This document shows positions 6,683-13,543 of a stretch of DNA of 13,543 nt, piece after piece. The DNA lies in assembly GCA_023435505.1 (NCBI GenBank), contig JAEYRR010000239.1, forward strand, positions 1 through 13,543, given 5' to 3'. Each line of letters begins with the position of its first letter. The first letter of the stretch is position 1. A program made the translations under genes and the position numbers. The stretch is from Bacillota bacterium (GTDB lineage: Bacteria; Bacillota; Clostridia; Lachnospirales; Lachnospiraceae). The notes under the pieces are model-generated. The model was not told the DNA's origin and did not search any database. It saw nothing but the letters and a program-made list of their open reading frames with translations.

Positions 6683-6695
6683 AGTTTCGGGTTTT

Positions 6696-6724
6696 ATTAT
6701 ATGTTAAATAAAGAAAAATGTAAA
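6696..6724 (-). promoter_or_regulatory. promoter of tRNA-Arg
   Basis: On the minus strand TTTACA (6719-6724) and TATAAT (6696-6701) are separated by 17 bases, with the -10 about 13 bases before the mature tRNA 5' end. Both boxes are at or one base from consensus. Confidence 0.75.
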
Positions 6725-7000
6725 GGATAATCGACAAAAAACATAAGAAAAAATATTACATAAATGTTACAAACTAAAGGAAAAATATGTTGCTTTTTTA
6801 GGCTCAATTTGTTAGTATAGCAATAGTATATTAGTTTTAGGCACATATAGAATGATATTTTTTATTTTTTTAACACTTATGTCTACATAAATTGAGTAAT
6901 TATGAGATGGATTTACTACATCAATAGAATATGCACAGCTATGAAACTTGCCAATACTGACCGTAAGTAATACGAGTAGAATCAGTGAGGAGAATATAAT
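6725..7000. other. AT-rich intergenic region without recognised gene
   Basis: This stretch before the membrane-anchored protein gene is very AT-rich. I see no open frame with a plausible product and no convincing -35/-10 pair, only the ribosome binding site GAGGAGA (6987-6993) of the next gene. Confidence 0.5.
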
Positions 7001-7798
7001 ATGAAATTTCGTTTAAAGTTGAAATATAAGAAAGTAATATTTGCAGTATCGTTAGGAACTATGGCATTTGGACTTGCTATTTTGTCCATTAATACAAAGG
7101 GAGATATAGAGGCCATTTCGCCTAATGTGTCCAATGTACCGGGAGTATCGTCTTCTATAAGTCCTACTGCGTCAGATGGATCAAATACAACACCACTACC
7201 TAGTGGTCAGGATGCTATTTTAAAGGCGGAACTTAAAAAGAATGAAATTCCGGAAGTAAATACAGTAGTTACCAAATATATGGAAGCCTGTGTGAAGGCG
7301 GATATCTCTAGTTTGCAAACAGTAGTCAGTGAGATTGATAAGATTAGCAAGGCTGAATTAGAGCGTAGGTATGAGTACATTGAGGCAATCAAAAATATAG
7401 ACTGCTATACCTTACCGGGACTAGATGAGTATTCTTATGTTGTCTTTGTGTATCATGAAAGCAAAATAGTTGATATAGAGACCATGGCACCTGGATTAAT
7501 TGTTCTTTATGTAACAAGAGCTGCGGATGGGAATTTGGTGGTTATGTTGGATCCGTTAGACAGCATGATTGACAATGAAATTTCCCTAGTTCTAAAGAGA
7601 GAAGATGTTCAGGCGTTAATTAAAACGGTGAATAATAACATGGAGCAGGCAATGGCAAAGGATGCCAACCTAAAGAAGTTTCAAGAAAAGCTTCAAGAAG
7701 CTGTAAACGATAAGAATAATGCGACTACCTCTCCGGCAGCAAGTAAGGCACCAGCAAAAAGTGCAGCGCCAGCTAAAAGTGCAGCGCCGGCCAACTAA
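7001..7798 (+). CDS. membrane-anchored extracellular protein with NTF2-like domain (unknown function)
   Basis: The 265-residue protein has a basic N-terminus and one hydrophobic segment (about 12-30), either an uncleaved signal anchor or a signal peptide without a lipobox Cys. A Ser/Thr/Pro-rich linker (40-70) follows. The globular part (about 80-210) resembles NTF2-like domains of Clostridia: a helix VTKYMEACVKADISSLQTVVS, then strands such as YSYVVFVYHESKIVDIETMAPGLIVLYV. The C-terminus is Ala/Pro/Lys-rich with an SAAPAK repeat (about 249-264), a low-complexity tail that could lie in the cell wall. ATG 7001 follows GAGGAGA with a 7-base gap. Function is not known; the fold is inferred from pattern only. 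It is a single-gene unit with its own terminator. Confidence 0.8.
   Translation: MKFRLKLKYKKVIFAVSLGTMAFGLAILSINTKGDIEAISPNVSNVPGVSSSISPTASDGSNTTPLPSGQDAILKAELKKNEIPEVNTVVTKYMEACVKADISSLQTVVSEIDKISKAELERRYEYIEAIKNIDCYTLPGLDEYSYVVFVYHESKIVDIETMAPGLIVLYVTRAADGNLVVMLDPLDSMIDNEISLVLKREDVQALIKTVNNNMEQAMAKDANLKKFQEKLQEAVNDKNNATTSPAASKAPAKSAAPAKSAAPAN
7751..7786 (+). repeat. two tandem 18-base repeats encoding PAKSAA
   Basis: The unit CCAGCAAAAAGTGCAGCG (7751-7768) is repeated with one change at 7769-7786, then begins a third time (CCGGCC). It encodes the low-complexity tail of the membrane-anchored protein and could vary in copy number by slippage. Confidence 0.8.
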
Positions 7799-7819
7799 TT
7801 TAAAATAAGGTTATTTCGT

Positions 7820-7857
7820 ATGCCATAGCAGTAGAAAACTATTGCTATGGCATTTTT
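7820..7857 (+). terminator. rho-independent terminator
   Basis: ATGCCATAGCA (7820-7830) pairs perfectly with 7843-7853 and the stem continues through GTAG/CTAT to an AAAA loop, about 15 pairs in all, followed by a T run. It ends the membrane-anchored protein gene. Confidence 0.92.
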
Positions 7858-7963
7858 ATTACTTCTAAAGGTAAGACTATAAGTAGTAAGACATTGTGCT
7901 TGCAGTTTTTCATGTTTTCCAATACAATTTAATCTATAAATATAATGAGAATGAGGAATAAGA

Positions 7964-8695
7964 ATGGATCAGAAGACAAAAGGTGAAGCCATAGAGGATG
8001 GTATCCGTATTAATAAATATCTAAGTAATGTAGGAGTTTGCTCTCGTAGGGAGGCGGATCGTCTTATTGAAGCCGGTAAGATTACCATTGATGGTAAGAT
8101 GGCAGAGATGGGAACAAAAGTTTATGAGACAAGTAATATTTGTATTAATGGAAAGCCAATTAAAAAAGATGAGGAGTTTACTCTGATTGCTTTTAATAAG
8201 CCAAGGGGAATCGTGTGTACTTCCTTTCGCCATGACCCGAATAACATTATTGACTTTTTAAAATTTGATAAGCGTATCTATCCAATCGGTAGATTGGACA
8301 AGGATTCCGAAGGACTCATTCTTCTTACCAATAAAGGTGAACTAGTGGACAAGATCCTTCGGGGAAGTAACTACCATGAGAAGGAGTATGTGGTAAAGGG
8401 CAATAAGAAGCTGACCAAGGAATTTGTAAAAGGGATGTCCGAAGGGGTTCCTATTTTGGATACCGTAACTAGGCCTTGTGTTATTACTCCAGAGAGTGAG
8501 ACTACCTTCCGTATTGTGTTAACACAGGGACTGAATAGGCAGATTCGTAGAATGTGCGAACATTTTGGCTATCATGTATTATCCTTAAAGCGAGTTCGTG
8601 TTATGAATATTCAGCTGGGACGCCTTAAGAGTGGTACCTACCGCAATGTCACCAGTAAGGAATTAGAGGAGTTAAAAAGACTACTAGAGATATAA
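7964..8695 (+). CDS. rluF: 23S rRNA pseudouridine synthase, RluF-like (RsuA/RluB/E/F family)
   Basis: This is a 243-residue enzyme that turns specific uridines of 23S rRNA into pseudouridine. An N-terminal S4 RNA-binding domain (about 14-60: IRINKYLSNVGVCSRREADRLI) is followed by the synthase domain with the catalytic Asp112 in GRLDKDSEGLILLTN. The block NYHEKEYVV, the GVPILD...T stretch and QGLNRQIRRMCEHFGY match RluF better than RsuA or RluB. In E. coli RluF modifies U2604; the exact site here is inferred. ATG 7964 follows a modest GAGGAAT site. ligA begins 24 bases downstream with no terminator between, so the two are probably one operon. A possible promoter is TTGCAG/TACAAT (7900-7928), of which only the -10 is good. 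Confidence 0.9.
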   Translation: MDQKTKGEAIEDGIRINKYLSNVGVCSRREADRLIEAGKITIDGKMAEMGTKVYETSNICINGKPIKKDEEFTLIAFNKPRGIVCTSFRHDPNNIIDFLKFDKRIYPIGRLDKDSEGLILLTNKGELVDKILRGSNYHEKEYVVKGNKKLTKEFVKGMSEGVPILDTVTRPCVITPESETTFRIVLTQGLNRQIRRMCEHFGYHVLSLKRVRVMNIQLGRLKSGTYRNVTSKELEELKRLLEI

Positions 8696-8719
8696 AAGCG
8701 GTTTAATAAAGGAGAAATT

Positions 8720-10711
8720 ATGGACGTAAAAGAAAGATATGAGCAGTTAAAGAAGACCATTGAATATCATATGGATCGTTATTATAACCAAGATGCTCCG
8801 GAAATTGAAGATTATGAGTATGACATGATGATGCAGGAGTTAAAGACTATAGAGAAAGAGCATCCGGAATTCATCACAAAGGAATCCCCATCTCAGAAAG
8901 TGGGAGGGAAAGTGAAAAGAGAGGCTGGGGTTACAGTAACCCATCTAAATCCGATGCTTTCCATTCAGGATGTATTTACCAAGGAGGATGTAGTGTCCTG
9001 GGTGCAATCTGTAAAAAGAATTCATCCGGATGCCCTTTTTTCTGTGGAACAGAAGATTGACGGTCTGTCCATGAGCCTTCGCTACGTTAAGGGAGAACTT
9101 ACTATGGCTGAAACCAGAGGAGATGGCTTAGTAGGCGAAGACGTAACCCTGAATAGCTATGAGATTCAAGGTGTACAAAGAAAGATAGATGTACCATATG
9201 ATTACCTGGAATTAAGAAGTGAGGTATATATGGGCCATGATGATTTTGATAGAACGAATGAACGACAGGAGGAGCTTGGGAAAAAGCTATTTGCAAACCC
9301 AAGAAACTGTGCAGCAGGTACTCTTCGCCAATTAGATCCTGCCATTACAAAAGAACGAGGCCTACGACTTTATGTCTTTAATGTACAGGCCGGGCCGGAT
9401 GAGGTAAAGGAGAACCATACCAAAGGCTTAGAGCTTTTAAAGAGTAAGGGCGTTCCAGTGGTGCCACACAAACTTTGTGCAACAGAAGAAGAGGTACTGG
9501 AACAGATTGATGCCATCGGAGAGTCTAGAGGGGATCTTGACTATGACATTGATGGGGCAGTTGTGAAGATAGAGCAAACTATTTACCGTAATGATTTTCC
9601 AGCAGGAAGTAAATACTCTGCCGGCCATATCGCCTACAAATATCCACCAGAGGAAAAGGAAGCAGTCATTCGGGACATTGAGCTGTCTGTTGGAAGAACC
9701 GGCAAAATAGCCCCTACGGCTATCTTCACCGCACCGGATTCTGACAAGCCAATCCATCTGTGTGGTACTAAAGTTTCCAGAGCTACCTTGCACAATCAGG
9801 ACGTCATCAATGAGTTGGGAGTAGGAATTGGAGATACAGTAGTTGTCTATAAGAGTGGAGAAATCATTCCAAAGATTAAGGCCGTTACCAAGCATGTTGG
9901 GGAAGTCTATCAGATTCCTTCTACCTGCCCTGACTGTGGTCAGCCTGTGGTACGGGATGAATCGGCTGACATCAAATGTGTCAATCCATCCTGTCCATCC
10001 CAGTTAATTCGTACGGTCAGTTATTTTGCCAGCCGGGATGCTATGGACATCAAGGCATTTGGGGAAACCTATGTCAAAACGCTGGTGGAAGAAGGGTATC
10101 TTAATGACTATGCGGATATCTATTTCTTAAAGGATTACCGGGATGAGCTAGTGGAAAAAGGACTTATGGGAAAAGATAAGAATACAGATAAAATCTTAAA
10201 AGCCATTGAGGAATCTAAGAAAAATGAGCCTGCTAAACTTCTTACCGCTCTGGGTATTCAAAATGTAGGTAAGACCTCAGCCAAGGCTATTATGAAGCAT
10301 TTTAAAAGTATCGAGGATTTGGCGGCTGCATCAGAGGAGGAGCTGGTTGCAATTCCTGATGTAGGTGGAATCACAGCCAGATGTATCTATGACTTTTTTA
10401 GAAATCCTGTGGATGTGGCAATTGTAGACAAATTAAAGGCAGCGGGAGTTAATATGGAAGGCGCTTTGTCCGAGGAAAATTCCAGTAATTTAGCCGGTCT
10501 TACTTTCTGTATTACCGGAACGCTGCCAACTATGGGACGGAGTGAGGCAGCGGATTTGATTGAGAAAAATGGAGGAAAATGCACAGGTAGTGTCAGTAAG
10601 AAAACCAACTATTTATTGGCAGGAGAGGCAGCAGGCTCTAAGCTTGAGAAAGCGAGAACGTTGGGAGTTAATGTAATAAATGAAGAGGAATTGCTAAATA
10701 TGGTCAAATAA
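8720..10711 (+). CDS. ligA: NAD-dependent DNA ligase LigA
   Basis: This full-length 663-residue essential ligase seals nicks between Okazaki fragments and in repair, using NAD+. Domain order is complete: N-terminal Ia domain (about 1-65, with YY and DYEYD motifs), adenylation domain with the AMP-accepting Lys112 in KIDG, the [26 protein letters not shown] and [10 protein letters not shown] motifs, and YKYPP; OB fold with [11 protein letters not shown]; four-Cys zinc finger (Cys403, 406, 420, 425); helix-hairpin-helix region (about 440-580, with ALGIQNVG and IPDVGG); and a BRCT domain (588-663: [13 protein letters not shown]...GGK...[10 protein letters not shown]). ATG 8720 follows AAAGGAG. 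No key residue is missing. It probably follows the rluF promoter. Confidence 0.98.
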   Translation: MDVKERYEQLKKTIEYHMDRYYNQDAPEIEDYEYDMMMQELKTIEKEHPEFITKESPSQKVGGKVKREAGVTVTHLNPMLSIQDVFTKEDVVSWVQSVKRIHPDALFSVEQKIDGLSMSLRYVKGELTMAETRGDGLVGEDVTLNSYEIQGVQRKIDVPYDYLELRSEVYMGHDDFDRTNERQEELGKKLFANPRNCAAGTLRQLDPAITKERGLRLYVFNVQAGPDEVKENHTKGLELLKSKGVPVVPHKLCATEEEVLEQIDAIGESRGDLDYDIDGAVVKIEQTIYRNDFPAGSKYSAGHIAYKYPPEEKEAVIRDIELSVGRTGKIAPTAIFTAPDSDKPIHLCGTKVSRATLHNQDVINELGVGIGDTVVVYKSGEIIPKIKAVTKHVGEVYQIPSTCPDCGQPVVRDESADIKCVNPSCPSQLIRTVSYFASRDAMDIKAFGETYVKTLVEEGYLNDYADIYFLKDYRDELVEKGLMGKDKNTDKILKAIEESKKNEPAKLLTALGIQNVGKTSAKAIMKHFKSIEDLAAASEEELVAIPDVGGITARCIYDFFRNPVDVAIVDKLKAAGVNMEGALSEENSSNLAGLTFCITGTLPTMGRSEAADLIEKNGGKCTGSVSKKTNYLLAGEAAGSKLEKARTLGVNVINEEELLNMVK

Positions 10712-10721
10712 TAGCATACAG

Positions 10722-10750
10722 TTGATTAATATTCATATCCATGATACAAT
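10722..10750 (+). promoter_or_regulatory. promoter of metA
   Basis: TTGATT (10722-10727) and TACAAT (10745-10750) are separated by 17 bases, and a TG one base before the -10 makes it an extended -10. Transcription would start near 10757, 28 bases before metA, leaving no room for a SAM riboswitch or T-box. Confidence 0.7.
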
Positions 10751-10784
10751 GTTAATCGCATCTATATCAGATGGGAGGATTAGT

Positions 10785-11690
10785 ATGCCAATTAAAGTAT
10801 CTAGTAATTTACCAGCAAAATTTATATTAGAAGAAGAAAATATATTTATTATGGACGAAAATAGAGCAATTAGTCAGGACATCAGACCACTTAAAATAGC
10901 AATCTTAAACCTTATGCCTTTAAAAGAGGATACAGAGGTGCAGCTTTTAAGGTGTCTATCGAATACGCCGCTTCAAGTGGATATTACATTTTTAACAACA
11001 GCCAGTTATACAGGAAAGAACACAGCTACCAGTCATCTGGACAAGTACTACCAGACCTTTGAAGATGTAAAGGATCATAAATTTGATGGTCTTATTATCA
11101 CCGGTGCTCCTGTTGAACTCATGGATTTTGAAGAGGTGGCTTACTGGGAAGAATTGACCCACATTATGGACTGGTCTAAGACCAACGTGACTTCCACTTT
11201 CCATATTTGTTGGGGCGCACAGGCAGGACTCTATTATCATTATGGGATTAAAAAGTGTCTATTAGAGAAAAAGATGTTTGGCGTATTTTCTCATCACGTG
11301 AGATATCGCAAGTTCCCTTTAGTACGTGGATTTGACGATGAATTTTATGCCCCACATTCCCGCTATACTGGCAATGAAGTAGAAGATATTGACGCCTGTG
11401 AGGACTTAGTCGTCTTAGCAGATTCTAAGGAAGCAGGAGCTTTCTTGATTATGAGTAAGGATGGAAGACAGGTCTTTGTTACCGGTCACCCAGAATACGA
11501 CCGTATGACTCTTGATAGTGAATATAAGAGAGATGTGGCCAAGGGATTGGAGATCGAAATTCCACGGAACTATTATCAAGGAGACAACCCAGAGAAACGC
11601 CCACTGTTACAATGGAGAGGACATAGTAACGCACTATACACAAATTGGCTCAATTATTACGTTTATCAGAACACTCCGTATGAGTGGTAG
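10785..11690 (+). CDS. metA: homoserine O-acetyltransferase (MetA family)
   Basis: This is a 301-residue enzyme, the usual MetA length, that acylates L-homoserine in the first committed step of methionine synthesis. The start is ATG 10785 behind GGGAGG (10773-10778), and the protein begins MPIKV as in the family; the longer frame from 10722 starts in the promoter. With this start the known catalytic residues fall exactly at their standard numbers: Lys47, Cys142 in HICWGAQAG, and His235 and Glu237 in VTGHPEYD. Residue 111 is Glu (GAPVE) instead of the Gly of E. coli MetA; in this family Glu111 marks enzymes using acetyl-CoA rather than succinyl-CoA. Acetyl specificity is therefore predicted though not shown. 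No other methionine gene lies nearby. Confidence 0.96.
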   Translation: MPIKVSSNLPAKFILEEENIFIMDENRAISQDIRPLKIAILNLMPLKEDTEVQLLRCLSNTPLQVDITFLTTASYTGKNTATSHLDKYYQTFEDVKDHKFDGLIITGAPVELMDFEEVAYWEELTHIMDWSKTNVTSTFHICWGAQAGLYYHYGIKKCLLEKKMFGVFSHHVRYRKFPLVRGFDDEFYAPHSRYTGNEVEDIDACEDLVVLADSKEAGAFLIMSKDGRQVFVTGHPEYDRMTLDSEYKRDVAKGLEIEIPRNYYQGDNPEKRPLLQWRGHSNALYTNWLNYYVYQNTPYEW

Positions 11691-11729
11691 GAGCTGTGAT
11701 ATGCGAGTTGGTACATGATATATATAAGG

Positions 11730-11781
11730 CAGTGTGTTTTGAAATTGTTTGTAAAGGCAATTTCAAAATACACTGTTTTTT
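11730..11781 (+). terminator. rho-independent terminator of metA
   Basis: An 18-base-pair stem (11730-11747 with 11758-11775, one wobble) and a 10-base loop are followed by TTTTT. Confidence 0.92.
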
Positions 11782-12001
11782 ACTTTTATTAAGTTTTCTA
11801 TTATCTGTAGCTGTAACACTTTATCGCTTAATGTAGTAAAGGCAGCTGCTGTCTGAATAAATTCAAGCCAAGACTGTATAATAGATAAGACAGTATATAA
11901 AATTATATGGTCAAAGAATTTGTATTGATATTACGTATGTTGTATAAATGCCATAGAAAAATATGAAACATTGTCTCAGGTTATAGAAAGAGGTACTTTG
12001 A
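11782..12001. other. intergenic region before the heme oxygenase gene
   Basis: No gene was found. A weak promoter candidate is TTGTAT (11920-11925) with TATAAA (11943-11948). No recognisable Fur box was seen, although iron control is common for heme oxygenases. The ribosome binding site AAAGAGG lies at 11987-11993. Confidence 0.4.
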
Positions 12002-12628
12002 ATGGAATTTATGTTAAAAATCAGAGAAAAAACAAACTTATTGCACAGTGCAGCAGAACATTCAGGTTACATTAAGCGTCTGGTAGATGGCAGTGGAACA
12101 AAAAAAGGTTATGGTGAGTATATTTTTAATCTTCATGCAATATATAAAGCAATTGAAGAAGGCCTTGAAGCAAATAAAAATCATGAAGGGATTAAGGAAT
12201 TTGTTACTCCAGAGTTGTACAAAGCTGAGTTGATACAACAAGATATGGTCTATATTTTAGATGAGGAACAAGAAAAGTTGCAGTTATTATCATCCACTGA
12301 AGCATGTGTTGCTAGAATACATGAAATCAGTAAAAATAGTCCAGAATTAGTTGTTGCTTATGCATATACAAGATTTTTAGCTGATTTATTCGGTGGCAGA
12401 TTATTTTATGACTTATTGGGATCAAAGTATGGTATTGCTGAAGAGGGATTGAATTATTACAAATGTGAGTTAGGTGATCTGAGAGCCTATGTTATGCAAT
12501 ATCATAATAAATTGGCTAATGCTAAGTTAATTCAAGCTAAACAAGATATATTTATTAATGAAATTAACAATGCGTATATTTATAATATAGCAGTATCTGT
12601 TGAGTTGGAGATGAAGTTAGATCATTAA
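12002..12628 (+). CDS. heme oxygenase family protein
   Basis: This is a 208-residue, all-helical soluble protein of usual heme oxygenase length. The N-terminus LKIREKTNLLHSAAEHSGYIKRL matches the family; His15 is the proximal heme ligand. The distal-helix motif is AYAYTRFLADLFGGRL (120-133) where the family usually has GDLSGG: Asp128 and the Gly131-Gly132 pair are kept, the first Gly is Ala127, and Ser is Phe130. Known members cleave heme with O2 to biliverdin, CO and iron, supplying iron or removing heme. In a presumed anaerobe the role may be iron scavenging, heme or oxygen detoxification, or heme binding without turnover. ATG 12002 has a proper gap after AAAGAGG; ATG 12011 is a second choice. 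The gene is more AT-rich than its neighbours. Confidence 0.85.
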   Translation: MEFMLKIREKTNLLHSAAEHSGYIKRLVDGSGTKKGYGEYIFNLHAIYKAIEEGLEANKNHEGIKEFVTPELYKAELIQQDMVYILDEEQEKLQLLSSTEACVARIHEISKNSPELVVAYAYTRFLADLFGGRLFYDLLGSKYGIAEEGLNYYKCELGDLRAYVMQYHNKLANAKLIQAKQDIFINEINNAYIYNIAVSVELEMKLDH

Positions 12629-12654
12629 TGTCGAAAATAACAAGAGTATACAGT

Positions 12655-12690
12655 AAGAAGCCCTCACTAGATTGTGAAGGCTTCTTTGTC
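12655..12690 (+). terminator. rho-independent terminator of the heme oxygenase gene
   Basis: AAGAAGCC (12655-12662) pairs perfectly with 12679-12686, with an inner TCAC/GTGA stem and a TTT tail. It lies between convergent genes and may act weakly on the minus strand too. Confidence 0.75.
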
Positions 12691-12729
12691 ATTTGGGAAT
12701 TTTATAATAGCAATATGAAGCAAAAAAAT

Positions 12730-13002
12730 TTAGAACGATTGCATGTTCTGCTCGCCTTCTTCTTTCATCTTACCTTCGATTTCACTTGAATACTTTGCCT
12801 GAGCTTTTTTTACAAGTTCATCTGTTTCTTTGGTGTTATAGGCATTAGGATCGGTTTCGAGAGCTTTCTCGATAGCTTCAAGTCTTGCATGGAATCCAGC
12901 AGCTTTTGTTGCAACTGATGATAGTTCTTTTACAAAATTACCTTCTTCTTTTAATAATTTAGATAAATCTGTTGTTAATTCGTTGGATGAATTACTAATC
13001 AT
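12730..13002 (-). CDS. small unknown helical protein
   Basis: This is a 90-residue hydrophilic protein, rich in Lys and Glu, without Cys, Trp, signal peptide or membrane segment. Most of it looks helical: ELTTDLSKLLKEEGNFVKEL, then KAAGFHARLEAIEKAL, a DPNAYNTKET turn, and a second charged helix (DELVKKAQAKYSSEIEGKMK). This suggests a two- or three-helix bundle or coiled coil. The ATG is at 13000-13002, with only a modest AAGAG site before it. I do not recognise the family. It is convergent with the heme oxygenase gene and shares its AT-rich character, but nothing ties the two in function. Coding is supported by length, composition and lack of any competing frame. Confidence 0.6.
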   Translation of the reverse strand: MISNSSNELTTDLSKLLKEEGNFVKELSSVATKAAGFHARLEAIEKALETDPNAYNTKETDELVKKAQAKYSSEIEGKMKEEGEQNMQSF

Positions 13003-13184
13003 AATATTTCACTCTTTTCTTTTTTAATATAGCAAAGTTTATTATTACAAAATACTGGCATAGTTATACTATTGATTACAAAGGTTGATTTGAATAAATT
13101 ATAATGGAACATTTTAGATCGAACTTTTTGAGGTCGGTAATGATTTGGGGAACGTCCTTGGGAGGCTTCGTTTCTACGTTTACC

Positions 13185-13213
13185 TTTACTCGAGGTTATT
13201 CATACGGTATAAT
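13185..13213 (+). promoter_or_regulatory. promoter of the pirin gene
   Basis: TTTACT (13185-13190), a 17-base spacer and a perfect TATAAT (13208-13213) predict a transcript beginning near 13220, about 20 bases before the gene. Confidence 0.7.
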
Positions 13214-13240
13214 AAAATAAATGGAAAGGAGGAGAAAATA

Positions 13241-13543
13241 ATAGAACGAAAAGTAAAAAAACAGGTTAGAGGTTATAGGACACAAGATGGTGCAGGGGTA
13301 AGTCTGGTTAGAGTCTTAGGAGACGGTACCGTGAAGGAGTTTGATCCGATTCTTATGCTGGATTCCTTTGACAGTATTAACCCAGATGATTATACAGCTG
13401 GATTTCCTATGCATCCACACAGAGGAATTGAAACAATTAGTTATGTGTATCGTGGACAGATGACCCATAGGGATAGTTTGGGAAATGAGGATACCATAAA
13501 GGATGGAGAAGTCCAATGGATGACGGCAGGTTCGGGCATACTC
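13241..13543 (+). CDS. pirin family protein, N-terminal part, apparent ATA start
   Basis: The gene runs off the right edge; 101 codons are visible. Pirins are cytoplasmic cupin proteins, some acting as quercetinases or redox-linked regulators. The translation contains [42 protein letters not shown] (metal-binding His in HPHRG), a later [11 protein letters not shown], and WMTAGSGI, all classic pirin motifs. The expected start position holds ATA, 8 bases after a strong AAAGGAGGAG site (13225-13234 region), with another ATA one codon earlier. No ATG, GTG or TTG occurs in frame between 13145 (TTG, upstream of the promoter) and GTG 13331, which would cut off conserved residues. So ATA is the likely initiator, or the ATG was lost by mutation or sequencing error. 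Confidence 0.9.
   Translation, partial: MERKVKKQVRGYRTQDGAGVSLVRVLGDGTVKEFDPILMLDSFDSINPDDYTAGFPMHPHRGIETISYVYRGQMTHRDSLGNEDTIKDGEVQWMTAGSGIL

Noticed and set aside
9437..9895. 152-codon minus-strand open frame inside ligA
   Set aside because: It is a shadow of the ligase coding sequence with no protein features of its own.
10722..10784. longer N-terminus for MetA starting at TTG
   Set aside because: The TTG is the -35 box of the metA promoter, and ATG 10785 gives the standard residue numbering and has a strong ribosome binding site.
11512..11718. 68-codon plus-strand frame overlapping the metA end
   Set aside because: It lies in another frame of metA and the product has no family features.
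13145..13240. TTG 13145 as pirin start
   Set aside because: It lies upstream of the predicted promoter and would add 32 residues unlike the pirin family.

Overview
The window looks like chromosomal DNA from a low-GC anaerobic Firmicute, most likely a Clostridia/Lachnospiraceae-type bacterium. The reasons are AT-rich coding sequence, strong AGGAGG-type ribosome binding sites, near-consensus TTGACA/TATAAT promoters, a Gram-positive type LexA box, a group-II ECF transporter S component, a DegV protein, and a fermentative D-lactate dehydrogenase. This placement comes from sequence style and gene content, not from a database search. No mobile element, CRISPR array or rRNA was seen.

Left part (1-2657): the 3' end of a D-lactate dehydrogenase-type gene is followed closely by an SRAP (YedK/HMCES-like) abasic-site shielding protein. 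Next comes a Y-family DNA polymerase whose consensus promoter carries a LexA operator exactly between the -35 and -10 boxes, and a small unknown gene whose start codon overlaps the polymerase stop. This is a compact DNA-damage tolerance group closed by a strong hairpin terminator.

Middle part (2659-7857): a convergent AraC-family regulator; a divergent unknown protein ending in a J-domain-like segment with HPD; a DegV lipid-binding protein; a 450-base intergenic stretch with interleaved inverted repeats; an ECF transporter S component whose -10 box is enclosed by a perfect inverted repeat; a tRNA-Arg(CCG) on the minus strand; and a membrane-anchored extracellular protein with an Ala/Pro/Lys-rich tail.

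Right part (7964-13543): rluF-like pseudouridine synthase and NAD-dependent DNA ligase (ligA) form a likely operon. Next is metA with its own promoter; its residue 111 is Glu, which predicts an acetyl-CoA-dependent enzyme. A heme oxygenase-family gene follows, then a small orphan gene on the minus strand, and the 5' part of a pirin gene that seems to start at ATA and runs off the end.

Most of the window is ordinary housekeeping. The points that stand out are the LexA-controlled polymerase with its coupled small partner, the inverted repeat over the ECF promoter, the interleaved repeats at 5583-5733, the variant heme oxygenase motif, and the non-standard pirin start.
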